Shown here: piece by piece, positions 56,099 through 64,000 of the stretch
How the letters are laid out: every line of letters begins with the position of its first letter
Numbering within the stretch: the first letter of the stretch is position 1
NCBI GenBank assembly: GCA_030429495.1
Contig: JAUIFH010000003.1
Coordinates: forward strand, 434,001 to 498,000
DNA: 64,000 bases
Direction: 5' to 3'
DNA from: Alphaproteobacteria bacterium
GTDB taxonomy: Bacteria; Pseudomonadota; Alphaproteobacteria; Rhodobacterales; Rhodobacteraceae
Program-made: the position numbers and the translations under genes
Notes under the pieces: model-generated
Databases searched by the model: none
Seen by the model: only the letters and a program-made list of their open reading frames with translations
What the model was told of the DNA's origin: nothing

Positions 56099-56317
56099 CT
56101 AGCGAACCACCAGCGCGCGGACCAGCTTTGCGACCAGCAGCACCCACGGCGCGGCGTGCAGGATAAGGTCGAAGATATCGACCGGACGTGTCAGCGTGCC
56201 CGCCACCAGCATCTTCAGCTTTTCCCACAGATGCGGCTCGGGGAAGAACGGTGCAAGACCAAGCGTCAGTGCCGCCAGCACCGTCAGATTCATCGGGATC
56301 TTGTCGAGAAAGTCCAC
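56099..56317 (-). CDS. Small two-helix membrane protein
   Basis: 72 residues with two hydrophobic segments (MNLTVLAALTLGLAPFF and APWVLLVAKLVRALVV) around PHLWEKLKMLVAGTLTRPVDIFDLILH. Small proteins with this pattern are widespread in Proteobacteria and are sometimes named RND transporter without experimental basis. The start is GTG with GGAGG seven bases upstream. It lies upstream of phoD on the same strand. Confidence 0.75.
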   Translation of the reverse strand: MDFLDKIPMNLTVLAALTLGLAPFFPEPHLWEKLKMLVAGTLTRPVDIFDLILHAAPWVLLVAKLVRALVVR

Positions 56318-56380
56318 GGCCGCCTCCGGTTACGCATCTCCGGCATAGACCGGCGGACACAAGGCTGCACTGAGGCGAAA

Positions 56381-56457
56381 TGGCGCGGTTGACGGGGCTC
56401 GAACCCGCGACCCCCGGCGTGACAGGCCGGTACTCTAACCGACTGAGCTACAACCGC
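56381..56457 (-). tRNA. tRNA-Asp (GTC), copy 1
   Basis: 77 nt including encoded CCA. Acceptor GCGGTTG/CAACCGC, anticodon loop CTGTCAC in a CCGGC/GCCGG stem. Identical to the copy at 56489-56565, which lies 31 bp upstream on the same strand. Confidence 0.97.
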
Positions 56458-56488
56458 GCATTGGGGCGCTCTCGGGCGATCCGGGTGG

Positions 56489-56565
56489 TGGCGCGGTTGA
56501 CGGGGCTCGAACCCGCGACCCCCGGCGTGACAGGCCGGTACTCTAACCGACTGAGCTACAACCGC
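56489..56565 (-). tRNA. tRNA-Asp (GTC), copy 2
   Basis: 77 nt including CCA, identical to the neighbouring copy; anticodon GTC in loop CTGTCAC. The pair is probably cotranscribed. Confidence 0.97.
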
Positions 56566-56784
56566 GTGTCCACCCGCCCGGATCGCCGCCCGAGCGTGGG
56601 ATGCGTAATAGGCATCCCGACTGGCGCCGTCAAGCGGCTCCGGCAGGAATTCGCGATCCCCGGCGCATGGGCTCGAACGGCCCCCTCTGCGCAAATTCTG
56701 CGCAAGCCGCGCCGAGGTCCTGCACCCCGCCCCGCTACGCATCGGGATGCCGCCACGACGCGGCCGGACAGTGAGAGGAATGAC

Positions 56785-58350
56785 ATGCCGGAACTCATCC
56801 TGCGGGGCCTGCCCCGTTGCCTTGACCGCGACGCCTGGTGGCTGACGGCCACACCAGAAGCTGCGACGCCCGCCCCGCCCGGTGGAACAGACGGCGCCAG
56901 AACCGTATGGCGTCCGGGGCGGCACGGCGCGCTGGGCGCCCTTCTGCTTCTCGTCCTCCTCGCCGACTGGCTGTTCTGGGACCATCCGGCGGGCCTGTCG
57001 CTCGCGCTTTTCGCAGCGGCCGTGCTGGCTGCCACCCTCGCCATCGTGCCGCAGGCGCGGGGCGGCAGGGCTCGGCATCTGGGCCTGGTCGCGATTTTCG
57101 CACTCTTCGCCTTGCCGGTGATCGAAACACCGCAGTTCCTGTCCGTCGTCTTCCTGCTCGCCGGTACGCTCGGCGCGACCCTATGGCTCACCCTCGGCAC
57201 CGGCGCGCGGCTCTCCGCGCTGCCCCGCGCCGCAGCCCGCCTCGGCCTCATGATGCCGGTCCACGGGCCAGCCGAACTGCTCCGCACCGCGCGCGACGCA
57301 TCCGCGATGACGCAGTGGGGCGCCCTCGTCCGCAGCTGGGCACTGCCCCTTGCGACCGGCCTCGTCTTCACGCTCCTTCTCTCCTCTTCCAACCCGATCA
57401 CCCGCGACTGGGCAAAGGCAGTGACCGACGCCCTCTATCGCACGTTCTTCTCCTCGCCGCGGCCGTTCTTCTGGCTTTTCGTTGCGATCCCGCTCTGGCC
57501 GATCCTCGTCCCGGCAGGGATTCGCGAGCGGCTCGAACGCCCGTTCCGGCGCCCGCGCGCCCGGTCCGAGAGCGCCAGGCTCACGGGCCGCATTGGCTTC
57601 AACCCCGATTCCGTCGCCCGGTCGCTGGTTCTTTTCAACCTGATCTTCGCGGTGCAGACCGTGCTTGACCTGCGCTACCTCTGGGCCGGGGATACCCTGC
57701 CGGCGGGCATGAGCTATGCCGAATACGCCCATCGCGGCGCCTATCCCCTTGTCGCAACCGCCCTTCTTGCCGGGGCCTTCGCGCTGGCCAGCCGGCCCTT
57801 CGCGGAAGGTCAGCCGCTTCTCCGCCGCCTTCTCATGCTGTGGATCGCGCAGAACGTGCTTCTGGTCCTGTCCTCGCTCTACCGGCTTGGCCTTTATGTC
57901 GAGATCTACGGGCTGACCTATCTGCGCGCCTACGCCGCGATCTGGATGGTCCTCGTCGCGGCCGGGCTTGCAAGCATCACCTGGCAGGTCTGGCGGCGGC
58001 GACCGAACGGCTGGCTTCTCGCCGTGAACGGCACGATGGCCGTGGCGACGCTCTACCTCTGCTGTTTCGTCAATTTCGCGCAACTCATTGCGGCCCACAA
58101 CATCGCGCACGACCGAGCGGTCACGGACGAATGGTATGCCTGCAGCCTCGGCGCCGACGCCGCGATGGCCATCGCCGATCACCGCGCCGCCGGCGACCCG
58201 GGCTTCTGCGATGGCTGGCGGGGCGTGGACGGCCCCGTGATCGAGGGCTGGCGCGATTGGGGGTTCCGGTCATGGCGCATCCGGCGCTACCTTGCGGCGG
58301 CAGAAGAGGGAACGGTCGGAAATGCAGGCGAAGATCCTCGTCGTCGATGA
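56785..58350 (+). CDS. DUF4173 membrane protein
   Basis: 521 residues from MPELILRGLPRCLDRDAWW with GAGAGGAA upstream. Many hydrophobic segments; the stretch SLVLFNLIFAVQTVLDLRYLWAGDTLPAGMSYAEYAHRGAYPLVATALLAG is the DUF4173 core. Function unknown. It overlaps the response regulator gene by 29 bp, so the membrane protein and the two-component pair are translated together. Confidence 0.88.
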   Translation: MPELILRGLPRCLDRDAWWLTATPEAATPAPPGGTDGARTVWRPGRHGALGALLLLVLLADWLFWDHPAGLSLALFAAAVLAATLAIVPQARGGRARHLGLVAIFALFALPVIETPQFLSVVFLLAGTLGATLWLTLGTGARLSALPRAAARLGLMMPVHGPAELLRTARDASAMTQWGALVRSWALPLATGLVFTLLLSSSNPITRDWAKAVTDALYRTFFSSPRPFFWLFVAIPLWPILVPAGIRERLERPFRRPRARSESARLTGRIGFNPDSVARSLVLFNLIFAVQTVLDLRYLWAGDTLPAGMSYAEYAHRGAYPLVATALLAGAFALASRPFAEGQPLLRRLLMLWIAQNVLLVLSSLYRLGLYVEIYGLTYLRAYAAIWMVLVAAGLASITWQVWRRRPNGWLLAVNGTMAVATLYLCCFVNFAQLIAAHNIAHDRAVTDEWYACSLGADAAMAIADHRAAGDPGFCDGWRGVDGPVIEGWRDWGFRSWRIRRYLAAAEEGTVGNAGEDPRRR

Positions 58351-59014
58351 CGACCCGCAAATCCGTGAGGTGACGCGGATCGCACTTGAACGCGCGGGCT
58401 TCACGACCATCGCCGCCGCCGACGGCCGCGCCGCGCTTGCCGCGGCGGCGAGCGGTCGCCCCGATCTCGTCATTCTCGACATCGGACTGCCGGAGATGGA
58501 CGGGCTCGAGGTCTGCCGCCGGCTACGGCAGTCCTCCGGCCTGCCGATCCTTTTCCTAACCGCCCGCGACGATGAAATCGACCGCATCCTCGGCCTCGAA
58601 CTCGGCGCCGACGACTATGTCACCAAGCCATTCAGCCCGCGCGAGGTCGTCGCACGCATCCGCGCGATCCTGAAACGGAGCACCGGCGCCGCCGGCCCCG
58701 CCGCCGGTCCGCTGCGTCACGGGCCGATCGAACTCGACGCGACGGCGCATGACTGCCGCGTCGCCGGCCGGCCGGTGCGCCTCACCGCGACCGAAGCGCA
58801 GATTCTCGCCCGCCTGCTGCGCCACCCGCGCGAGGTCGTCAGCCGCCGTCAACTGAGCGAGGCGCTCTACGGCGCGAACGGCCAGACCTCCGACCGGACG
58901 GTGGACAGCCATTTCCGCAATCTCCGCCGCAAACTGGCCGAAGCCGGCTGCGAGGACGCAGTCGAGACCCTGCACGGCATCGGCGTCAGGATGGGCCCAT
59001 GCGGGACCGCATAG
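58322..59014 (+). CDS. OmpR/PhoB-family response regulator
   Basis: 230 residues. Receiver with acidic pair VVDDDP, phospho-Asp in LVILDIGLPEMDG and Lys in YVTKPF, and a C-terminal winged helix (VSRRQLSEALYGANGQTSDRTVDSHFRNLRRKL). Starts inside the end of the DUF4173 gene. Works with the kinase that overlaps its 3' end by 16 bp. Confidence 0.95.
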   Translation: MQAKILVVDDDPQIREVTRIALERAGFTTIAAADGRAALAAAASGRPDLVILDIGLPEMDGLEVCRRLRQSSGLPILFLTARDDEIDRILGLELGADDYVTKPFSPREVVARIRAILKRSTGAAGPAAGPLRHGPIELDATAHDCRVAGRPVRLTATEAQILARLLRHPREVVSRRQLSEALYGANGQTSDRTVDSHFRNLRRKLAEAGCEDAVETLHGIGVRMGPCGTA

Positions 59015-59973
59015 CCCGCAAGTGGCGCCCGCCGCTTCTGCTGGTTCTGGGCGGCGCGCTGGCCGGCGTCCTTGCCACCGGCACCGCCGGGCTGTTCGCG
59101 ATGCCCCTTCTCGCGCCCGTGACGGGTCCGGGCGCGGCATCCGTTATCGTGCTCACGGCGGTCCTCGCCGCCACCGCCCTGCTCGCCTTACTGCTGTGGC
59201 GCCTGATCCTGCGGCCCGTCACAGCACTCGCTGACCGCGCCGCACGGCTCCGCGAGGGCGACGCGACCGCGCAGCGCCCGCTCGCACATTACGGTACGCA
59301 GGAATTGCGGGACCTCGGCGACGCGGTCCTCGGCATGGCCGGCGCACTCCAGAACCGCGCGGCGACGATCCGCGGCTATACCGACCATGTCACCCATGAA
59401 CTGAAGACGCCGATCTCGGCCATCCGGGGCGCGGCAGAGCTTCTGGCGGACGGCGACGGCAGCGCGGGGGACCGCAGGCTTGCCGCGACCATCCTCGACG
59501 CGGCGGCGCGGATGGAGGCGCTTCTGACCGCGCTGCGCCGGATGGCGGCCGCGCGCGAACCGATGGCGGCGGGCGAGACGACACTGCGCACGCTCACCCC
59601 CCGGCTCGCGGCGGATCATCCCGGCCTCTCGGTCGAGACGCAGGGCGACGACATCATCCTGCCCTTGGGGGAAGAGGCGATGGCCGCCGTGCTCGGCCAG
59701 TTCGCACAGAACGCCGCGCAGGCTGGCGCAGGGCGGCTTCGCCTGATCGCCGACACCGGCCCCGGCGGCCCCACACTCACCATCGGCGACGACGGGCCCG
59801 GCATCACGCCGGGCAATCGCGCACATGTGTTCGAACCCTTCTTCACCACACGGCGCGAGACGAACGGCACGGGAATGGGCCTCGCCATCGCCGAGAGCCT
59901 CCTTGCAACGCAGGGGGCGCAGATCACGCTCACCGACCGGACGCCCGGCGCATGGTTCCGGATCGACTTCTGA
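58999..59973 (+). CDS. Sensor histidine kinase paired with the OmpR-type regulator
   Basis: 324 residues with two membrane segments and a very short periplasmic loop (about 35-45), HAMP region, HisKA THELKTPISAIRGAAELL and HATPase_c (GQFAQNAAQAG, IGDDGPGITPGN, GTGMGLAIAESLL). The short sensor loop suggests it senses through the membrane or through a partner such as the DUF4173 protein. The Asn of the N box is kept. Confidence 0.92.
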   Translation: MRDRIARKWRPPLLLVLGGALAGVLATGTAGLFAMPLLAPVTGPGAASVIVLTAVLAATALLALLLWRLILRPVTALADRAARLREGDATAQRPLAHYGTQELRDLGDAVLGMAGALQNRAATIRGYTDHVTHELKTPISAIRGAAELLADGDGSAGDRRLAATILDAAARMEALLTALRRMAAAREPMAAGETTLRTLTPRLAADHPGLSVETQGDDIILPLGEEAMAAVLGQFAQNAAQAGAGRLRLIADTGPGGPTLTIGDDGPGITPGNRAHVFEPFFTTRRETNGTGMGLAIAESLLATQGAQITLTDRTPGAWFRIDF

Positions 59974-59987
59974 GGGGGCGGCGGGGA

Positions 59988-60063
<76 letters not shown>

Positions 60064-60162
60064 GTTCCGCCGGAGCGTTTATCCGCTGCGGCCGCGTCGG
60101 GCAAGCCCCCGATCGCGCAAACCGCGCGGGCACCACGGCCGGAGCGATCCAGAAGGCGGGGA

Positions 60163-60237
60163 TGGTGGGTGATGAGGGATTTGAACCCCCGACATCTTCG
60201 ATGTGAACGAAGCGCTCTACCACTGAGCTAATCACCC
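60163..60237 (-). tRNA. tRNA-Val (CAC)
   Basis: 75 nt with CCA. Acceptor GGGTGAT/ATCACCC, anticodon loop TTCACAT in a CTTCG/CGAAG stem. About 100 bp upstream of tRNA-Val (TAC). Confidence 0.95.
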
Positions 60238-60347
60238 GTCCGGGCGGGTTCCTAGCCGCAATCGCCAGACGGCGCAAGGGCCTTCGCGGCGGTCCGCCGG
60301 ACCCGCAGGGACAGCCCCGCGCTGAGGATATCCCGCCGGGCGCGGCG

Positions 60348-60872
60348 TCAGCTATCCGTGTCGTCCGCCGCCTTGCTGTCCTCGCCCTCGCTCTGCCCCT
60401 GCCGGCGCAGCCGGATCACGAGCATCTCGCCCGAAGGCAGGTCTTTCTGGCGATTCACCTTGGCCTTGCCGAAGGGCGGCAGCGCCAGTTCCTCGCCGGC
60501 GGCCAAAGCATCGCCGAGGATGCGCAGCATCGCCTCAACAACCGGCTTCACATCGCGCTTCTTCACATCCGTCGCATCGACGATGCGCTCGACGAGTTCC
60601 TTCTTGCGCAGGGTCCGCATCTCTGCCGCGGGCGCGGACTCGACCGGTGCCGGCGCGGGTGCGCTGACGGCCGCGATGACCGGCTCTGCGCGGGGGGCGC
60701 TCACTGCCTCGGGCGCGGAGGCCGCCGCCGTCCGGGCGGTCTTGCGCGGCGCTTTCACGGCGGTCTTGGCAGCGCCTGAAGCGGCCCGTTTCGGCGCGGC
60801 ACGGGAAACGGTCTTCTTGGTGCCAGTGGCACGGCTTGCGCCGGCCCCGGTCGTTGTCGTTCTTGTGGCCAT
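60348..60872 (-). CDS. HU-family DNA-binding protein with histone H1-like N-terminal tail
   Basis: 174 residues. The first ~85 are rich in Ala, Lys, Pro and Arg (KKTVSRAAPKRAASGAAKTAV), like histone H1 tails. The HU/IHF core follows (LRKKELVERIVDATDVKKRDVKPVVEAMLRILGDALAAGEELALPPFGKAKV), but the usual DNA-binding arm with RNPxTG is absent and is replaced by NRQKDLPSGEMLVIRLRRQG. It lies just after lon, the position of an HU gene in many proteobacteria. Confidence 0.85.
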   Translation of the reverse strand: MATRTTTTGAGASRATGTKKTVSRAAPKRAASGAAKTAVKAPRKTARTAAASAPEAVSAPRAEPVIAAVSAPAPAPVESAPAAEMRTLRKKELVERIVDATDVKKRDVKPVVEAMLRILGDALAAGEELALPPFGKAKVNRQKDLPSGEMLVIRLRRQGQSEGEDSKAADDTDS

Positions 60873-60951
60873 GGCTCGATTGCCTCCTCGTTGTTTGGGG
60901 CGGACTATAGCCGCTGGCCGGGCGGCGCGCCATGGGGAGGATGATCGGACG

Positions 60952-60979
60952 AAAAAGGGCGCGCCGTCCTGGCGCGCCC
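60952..60979 (-). terminator. Intrinsic terminator of lon
   Basis: Minus strand GGGCGCGCC, loop AGGAC, GGCGCGCCC, then TTTTT. Perfect 9-bp stem 25 bp after the lon stop. Confidence 0.9.
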
Positions 60980-61003
60980 CTGATTGTCAGCCCTGAACCG
61001 GCC

Positions 61004-63421
61004 TCAATGCGCGGTGGCTGCGGTCCCGTCGCCGCCATCGCCCTTGTCCGAAAGTGCGGCTTTCGCCGCCGCTTCCTCGGCCTCGGCGTCCCAGACGATC
61101 GGCTCCGGCGCCCGCACCAGCGCGGCCTTGAGCACGTCGCGGACATGCGCCACCGGGATGATCTCCAGCCCGGCCTTCACGTTGTCCGGGATCTCCGGCA
61201 GGTCCTTGGCATTCTCCTCGGGGATCAGCACCGTCTTGATGCCCCCCCGAAGGGCTGCCAGCAGCTTCTCCTTCAGCCCGCCGATCGCGGTCGCGTTGCC
61301 GCGCAACGTCACCTCGCCGGTCATGGCGATGTCCTTGCGGACCGGGATCCCGGTCAGGACCGAGACGATCGCCGTCACCATCGCCAGACCGGCCGAGGGG
61401 CCGTCCTTGGGCGTGGCGCCATCGGGCACGTGGACGTGGATGTCGGTCTTCTCGAAGACCGGGGGCTTGACCCCGATCTCCGGGCTGATCGAACGCACAT
61501 AGCTCGACGCCGCCTCGATCGATTCCTTCATCACGTCGCCAAGCTTGCCGGTCGTCTTCATCCGGCCCTTGCCCGGGAGCTTCAGCGCCTCGATCGACAG
61601 AAGGTCGCCGCCGACCGACGTCCAGGCGAGGCCCGTGACGACGCCGACCTGATCCTCCTTCTCGGCCAAACCGTAGCGGAACTTCTTCACCCCGAGGAAA
61701 TCCTCGAGATTGCCCGGCGTCACCTCGACCCGGTCGGTGTCCTTGCGGACGATCCGGGTCAGCGCCTTCCGCGTCAGCTTGCCGATCTCGCGCTCGAGGT
61801 TCCGCACCCCCGCCTCACGGGTATAGGTGCGGACCATCTCCTGCAACGCCTCGTCCGTGAGCTTGAACTCGGTCTTCTTAAGACCGTGGTTCTTGATCTG
61901 CTTCGGGATCAGGTGCTGTTTCGCGATCTCGCGCTTTTCGTCCTCGGTGTAGCCCGCGAGCGGAATGATCTCCATCCGGTCCAGCAGCGGACCCGGCATG
62001 TTGTAGGAGTTCGCCGTGGTCAGGAACATCACGTTCGAAAGGTCATATTCGACCTCAAGATAGTGATCCATGAAGGTGTTGTTCTGTTCCGGGTCCAGGA
62101 CCTCAAGCATTGCCGAGGCCGGGTCACCACGGAAATCCTGCCCCATCTTGTCGATTTCATCGAGCAGGATCAGCGGGTTCGTGGTCTTCGCCTTCTTCAG
62201 CGCCTGGATGATCTTGCCGGGCATGGAGCCGATATAGGTCCGCCGGTGGCCGCGGATCTCGCTCTCGTCCCGGACACCGCCGAGCGAGATGCGGATGAAC
62301 TCGCGCCCCGTCGCCTTCGCGACCGACTTGCCGAGAGAGGTCTTGCCGACGCCCGGAGGGCCGACGAGGCAGAGGATCGGGCCTTTCATCTTCTGGCTGC
62401 GCTGCTGCACGGCCAGATATTCGACGATCCGCTCCTTGACCTTTTCCAGACCATAGTGGTCATTATCAAGGACTTCCTGGGCTTTCTTAAGGTCCTTCTT
62501 GACGCGCGACTTCACGCCCCACGGCAGGCTCAGAAGCCAGTCGAGATAGTTCCGCACCACCGTCGCCTCGGCCGACATCGGCGACATCGACTTCAGCTTC
62601 TTCAACTCGGCCTCGGCCTTGTCCCGCGCCTCTTTCGAGAACTTGGTATTGGCGATCTTCTCGGCCAGTTCGTTGACCTCGTTCTGGCCGTCCTCGCCGT
62701 CGCCCAGTTCCTTCTGAATGGCCTTCATCTGCTCATTCAGATAATATTCGCGCTGGGTCCGCTCCATCTGGCTTTTCACGCGAGACTTGATCTTCTTCTC
62801 GACCTGCAGGACCGACATCTCGCCCTGCATCAGGCCGTAGACCTTCTCAAGCCGTTCGGCGACGTCCAGCGTCTCCAGAAGCTCCTGCTTCTGGCCCACC
62901 TCGATACCGAGATGGCCCGAGACGAGATCGGCAAGCCGGGCCGGCTCGCGGCTGTCGGCCACGGCTGCAAGCGCCTCTTCGGGGACGTTCTTCTTCACCT
63001 TGGCGTAGCGTTCGAATTCCTCGGCGACCGAGCGCAGCAGCGCCTCAACCGAGTCGGGATCGCCCGGCATCTCGGTCAGCCCCTCGGCGGTCGCCTCGAA
63101 ATAGGCGTCGTTGTCGATGAACTCGACGATGCGGACGCGCGCCTTGCCCTCGACGAGCACCTTCACGGTGCCATCGGGCAGCTTCAGAAGCTGGAGCACA
63201 TTGGCCAGCACGCCGGCCTTGTAAATTCCGTCATGGGTCGGGTCGTCCTGGGTCGGGTCGATTTGCGAGGACAAGAGAATCTGCTTGTCGTCGCGCATCA
63301 CCTCTTCCAGCGCCCGCACCGACTTTTCGCGCCCCACGAACAGCGGCACGATCATATGCGGGAAGACCACGATATCGCGCAGCGGCAATACCGGGTAGCT
63401 GGAGGCAAGAATATCTTTCAT
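61004..63421 (-). CDS. lon: ATP-dependent protease Lon
   Basis: 805 residues. N-terminal substrate domain ([23 protein letters not shown]), AAA+ with [13 protein letters not shown] and [11 protein letters not shown], and the protease domain with the Ser676 ([11 protein letters not shown]) and Lys719 ([10 protein letters not shown]) dyad. Degrades damaged and regulatory proteins. AAGGAA precedes the ATG. A candidate promoter lies at 63498-63526. Confidence 0.98.
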   Translation of the reverse strand: MKDILASSYPVLPLRDIVVFPHMIVPLFVGREKSVRALEEVMRDDKQILLSSQIDPTQDDPTHDGIYKAGVLANVLQLLKLPDGTVKVLVEGKARVRIVEFIDNDAYFEATAEGLTEMPGDPDSVEALLRSVAEEFERYAKVKKNVPEEALAAVADSREPARLADLVSGHLGIEVGQKQELLETLDVAERLEKVYGLMQGEMSVLQVEKKIKSRVKSQMERTQREYYLNEQMKAIQKELGDGEDGQNEVNELAEKIANTKFSKEARDKAEAELKKLKSMSPMSAEATVVRNYLDWLLSLPWGVKSRVKKDLKKAQEVLDNDHYGLEKVKERIVEYLAVQQRSQKMKGPILCLVGPPGVGKTSLGKSVAKATGREFIRISLGGVRDESEIRGHRRTYIGSMPGKIIQALKKAKTTNPLILLDEIDKMGQDFRGDPASAMLEVLDPEQNNTFMDHYLEVEYDLSNVMFLTTANSYNMPGPLLDRMEIIPLAGYTEDEKREIAKQHLIPKQIKNHGLKKTEFKLTDEALQEMVRTYTREAGVRNLEREIGKLTRKALTRIVRKDTDRVEVTPGNLEDFLGVKKFRYGLAEKEDQVGVVTGLAWTSVGGDLLSIEALKLPGKGRMKTTGKLGDVMKESIEAASSYVRSISPEIGVKPPVFEKTDIHVHVPDGATPKDGPSAGLAMVTAIVSVLTGIPVRKDIAMTGEVTLRGNATAIGGLKEKLLAALRGGIKTVLIPEENAKDLPEIPDNVKAGLEIIPVAHVRDVLKAALVRAPEPIVWDAEAEEAAAKAALSDKGDGGDGTAATAH

Positions 63422-63497
63422 GCGCGTTCCTTATTCCGTGGCAAGAGCGCACCGGCCCCGTGTGCGGCGGCCAACGGCACTCTCCTTTGAGGCCTCT

Positions 63498-63526
63498 ATC
63501 TATGCAGCCCCGGCGCCGGCTTCAAC
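63498..63526 (-). promoter_or_regulatory. Candidate lon promoter
   Basis: Minus strand GTTGAAG, then GCTGCATAGAT: similar to a heat-shock (sigma-32) promoter; read as sigma-70 it is TTGAAG, 17 nt, TAGATA. About 80-100 bp upstream of lon. Confidence 0.4.
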
Positions 63527-63679
63527 GGTGGCCTCGGCGCTGCCGCACACAATGCCGCGCGCCTCGCGTGAGGGCAAGGGAGCAATACCTGCCGTTTCAG
63601 TCAGGCGCCTGCGCGGAAGACAAGGATGGCGGTGGAAAGGGCGCGGACCATTGCCGCGCCCGCCACCCTGCCCCCCGGA

Positions 63680-64000
63680 TCAGCAGGCCAGTGCCGGTTC
63701 CGGCCGCGTCTTCTCCGCCGGCATGCTGAGAACGGCGTATTTGCGCCCGTCGCCGGGGTTGGAATACGGCTCCCCGATCCGATCGGCCTGCCAGCCAAGC
63801 TGCCGTAGCGCCCGCATCAGCGACAGCGGCGACAGCGACATCAACTCGCAGGCGCCATGCCGCCGCGCCACATCGGCCAGCCCCTCCACGATCAGCGACA
63901 GGCAACGCGACCTGTCGGCATGCGACCGCACCTCGTCCGACATCACCAGCCGGGTACATTCCCAGACCCGTGGCGTCTCGATCTCGGCGTTGAGGACGCG
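63680..64000 (-). CDS. Acyl-homoserine-lactone synthase-like protein (C-terminal part)
   Basis: The last 106 residues are visible and the 5' part is beyond the window. The segment RVWECTRLVMSDEVRSHADRSRCLSLIVEG and the later LMRALRQLGWQADRIGEPYSNPGDGRKYAVLSM resemble the C-terminal half of LuxI-type autoinducer synthases, with the ExTR-like strand and the RxLGW motif. The protein would use SAM and acyl-ACP. No luxR is in view; it could lie next to the missing 5' end. Other GNAT-fold families are the alternative. Confidence 0.6.
   Translation of the reverse strand, partial: RVLNAEIETPRVWECTRLVMSDEVRSHADRSRCLSLIVEGLADVARRHGACELMSLSPLSLMRALRQLGWQADRIGEPYSNPGDGRKYAVLSMPAEKTRPEPALAC

Noticed and set aside
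56381-56565. Identical tRNA-Asp pair as an integration site
   Set aside because: No integrase or displaced 3' tRNA fragment is seen; tandem tRNA copies are common.
60932-63490. 852-residue open frame opposite lon
   Set aside because: Complete lon with catalytic residues lies on the other strand.

Overview
The window is a 64 kb stretch of a GC-rich alphaproteobacterial chromosome, most likely Rhodobacterales/Rhodobacteraceae. Pointers are a C4-pathway 5-aminolevulinate synthase (hemA) with an FNR-type box upstream, the alphaproteobacterial complex I accessory subunit NDUFA12, the run accB-accC-aat-DUF2155-mlaD-NDUFA12, lon next to an HU-like gene and a LuxI-type gene, several TRAP transporters, and a TMAO/betaine-type ABC operon. 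Coding density is high, many neighbouring genes overlap by ATGA, and no transposase, integrase, phage gene or CRISPR array was seen.

Layout. 1-2.4 kb: reductive pyrimidine catabolism (preT, a SAM methyltransferase, preA cut by the window edge). 2.7-6.3 kb: biotin carboxylase subunits, aat, and a DUF2155/mlaD/NDUFA12 set. 6.9-8.1 kb: an orphan gene of AT-richer composition with a possible DUF4274-like segment. 8.4-10.4 kb: clpX and clpP. 10.6-14.9 kb: amidase, short ModE-type regulator, Mo box and modABC. 15-17.5 kb: CbiX-like chelatase and a Na/Pi cotransporter with a Pho-box-like site. 17.5-27.6 kb: APH-fold kinase, methyltransferase, then a TmoXVW-like ABC operon with a second kinase and a dimethylglycine-dehydrogenase-like flavoenzyme, divergent from a DeoR regulator. 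27.6-40.9 kb: two TRAP transporters (DctPQM and TAXI type), each next to its own sensor kinase/response regulator pair. 40.9-46.6 kb: enamidase-like amidohydrolase, LtrA, a RACo-like ferredoxin/ASKHA protein, and a class III CoA-transferase/racemase. 46.6-52.2 kb: ABC-F ATPase, ispG, a RodZ-like protein, hemA. 52.4-56.3 kb: M20 peptidase, GNAT, phoD and a small membrane protein. 56.4-60.2 kb: two identical tRNA-Asp genes, a DUF4173/OmpR-type regulator/kinase set, and two tRNA-Val genes. 60.3-64 kb: HU-like protein, lon, and the 3' part of a LuxI-like gene.

The main theme is uptake and catabolism of small organic nitrogen and carbon compounds (pyrimidines, methylated amines, TRAP substrates, possibly N-heterocycles), each with local regulation. 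The most unusual points are: two bEBP-like response regulators that lack an intact GAFTGA loop, one of them also with a broken Walker A; an ~85 bp palindromic dispersed repeat in two copies; a second repeat family at gene ends; strong hairpins directly after all three solute-binding-protein genes that have a following gap; an orphan RACo-like activator without a corrinoid methyltransferase; and the AT-richer orphan gene. Gene functions are assigned from sequence motifs and remembered family features, without database searches.
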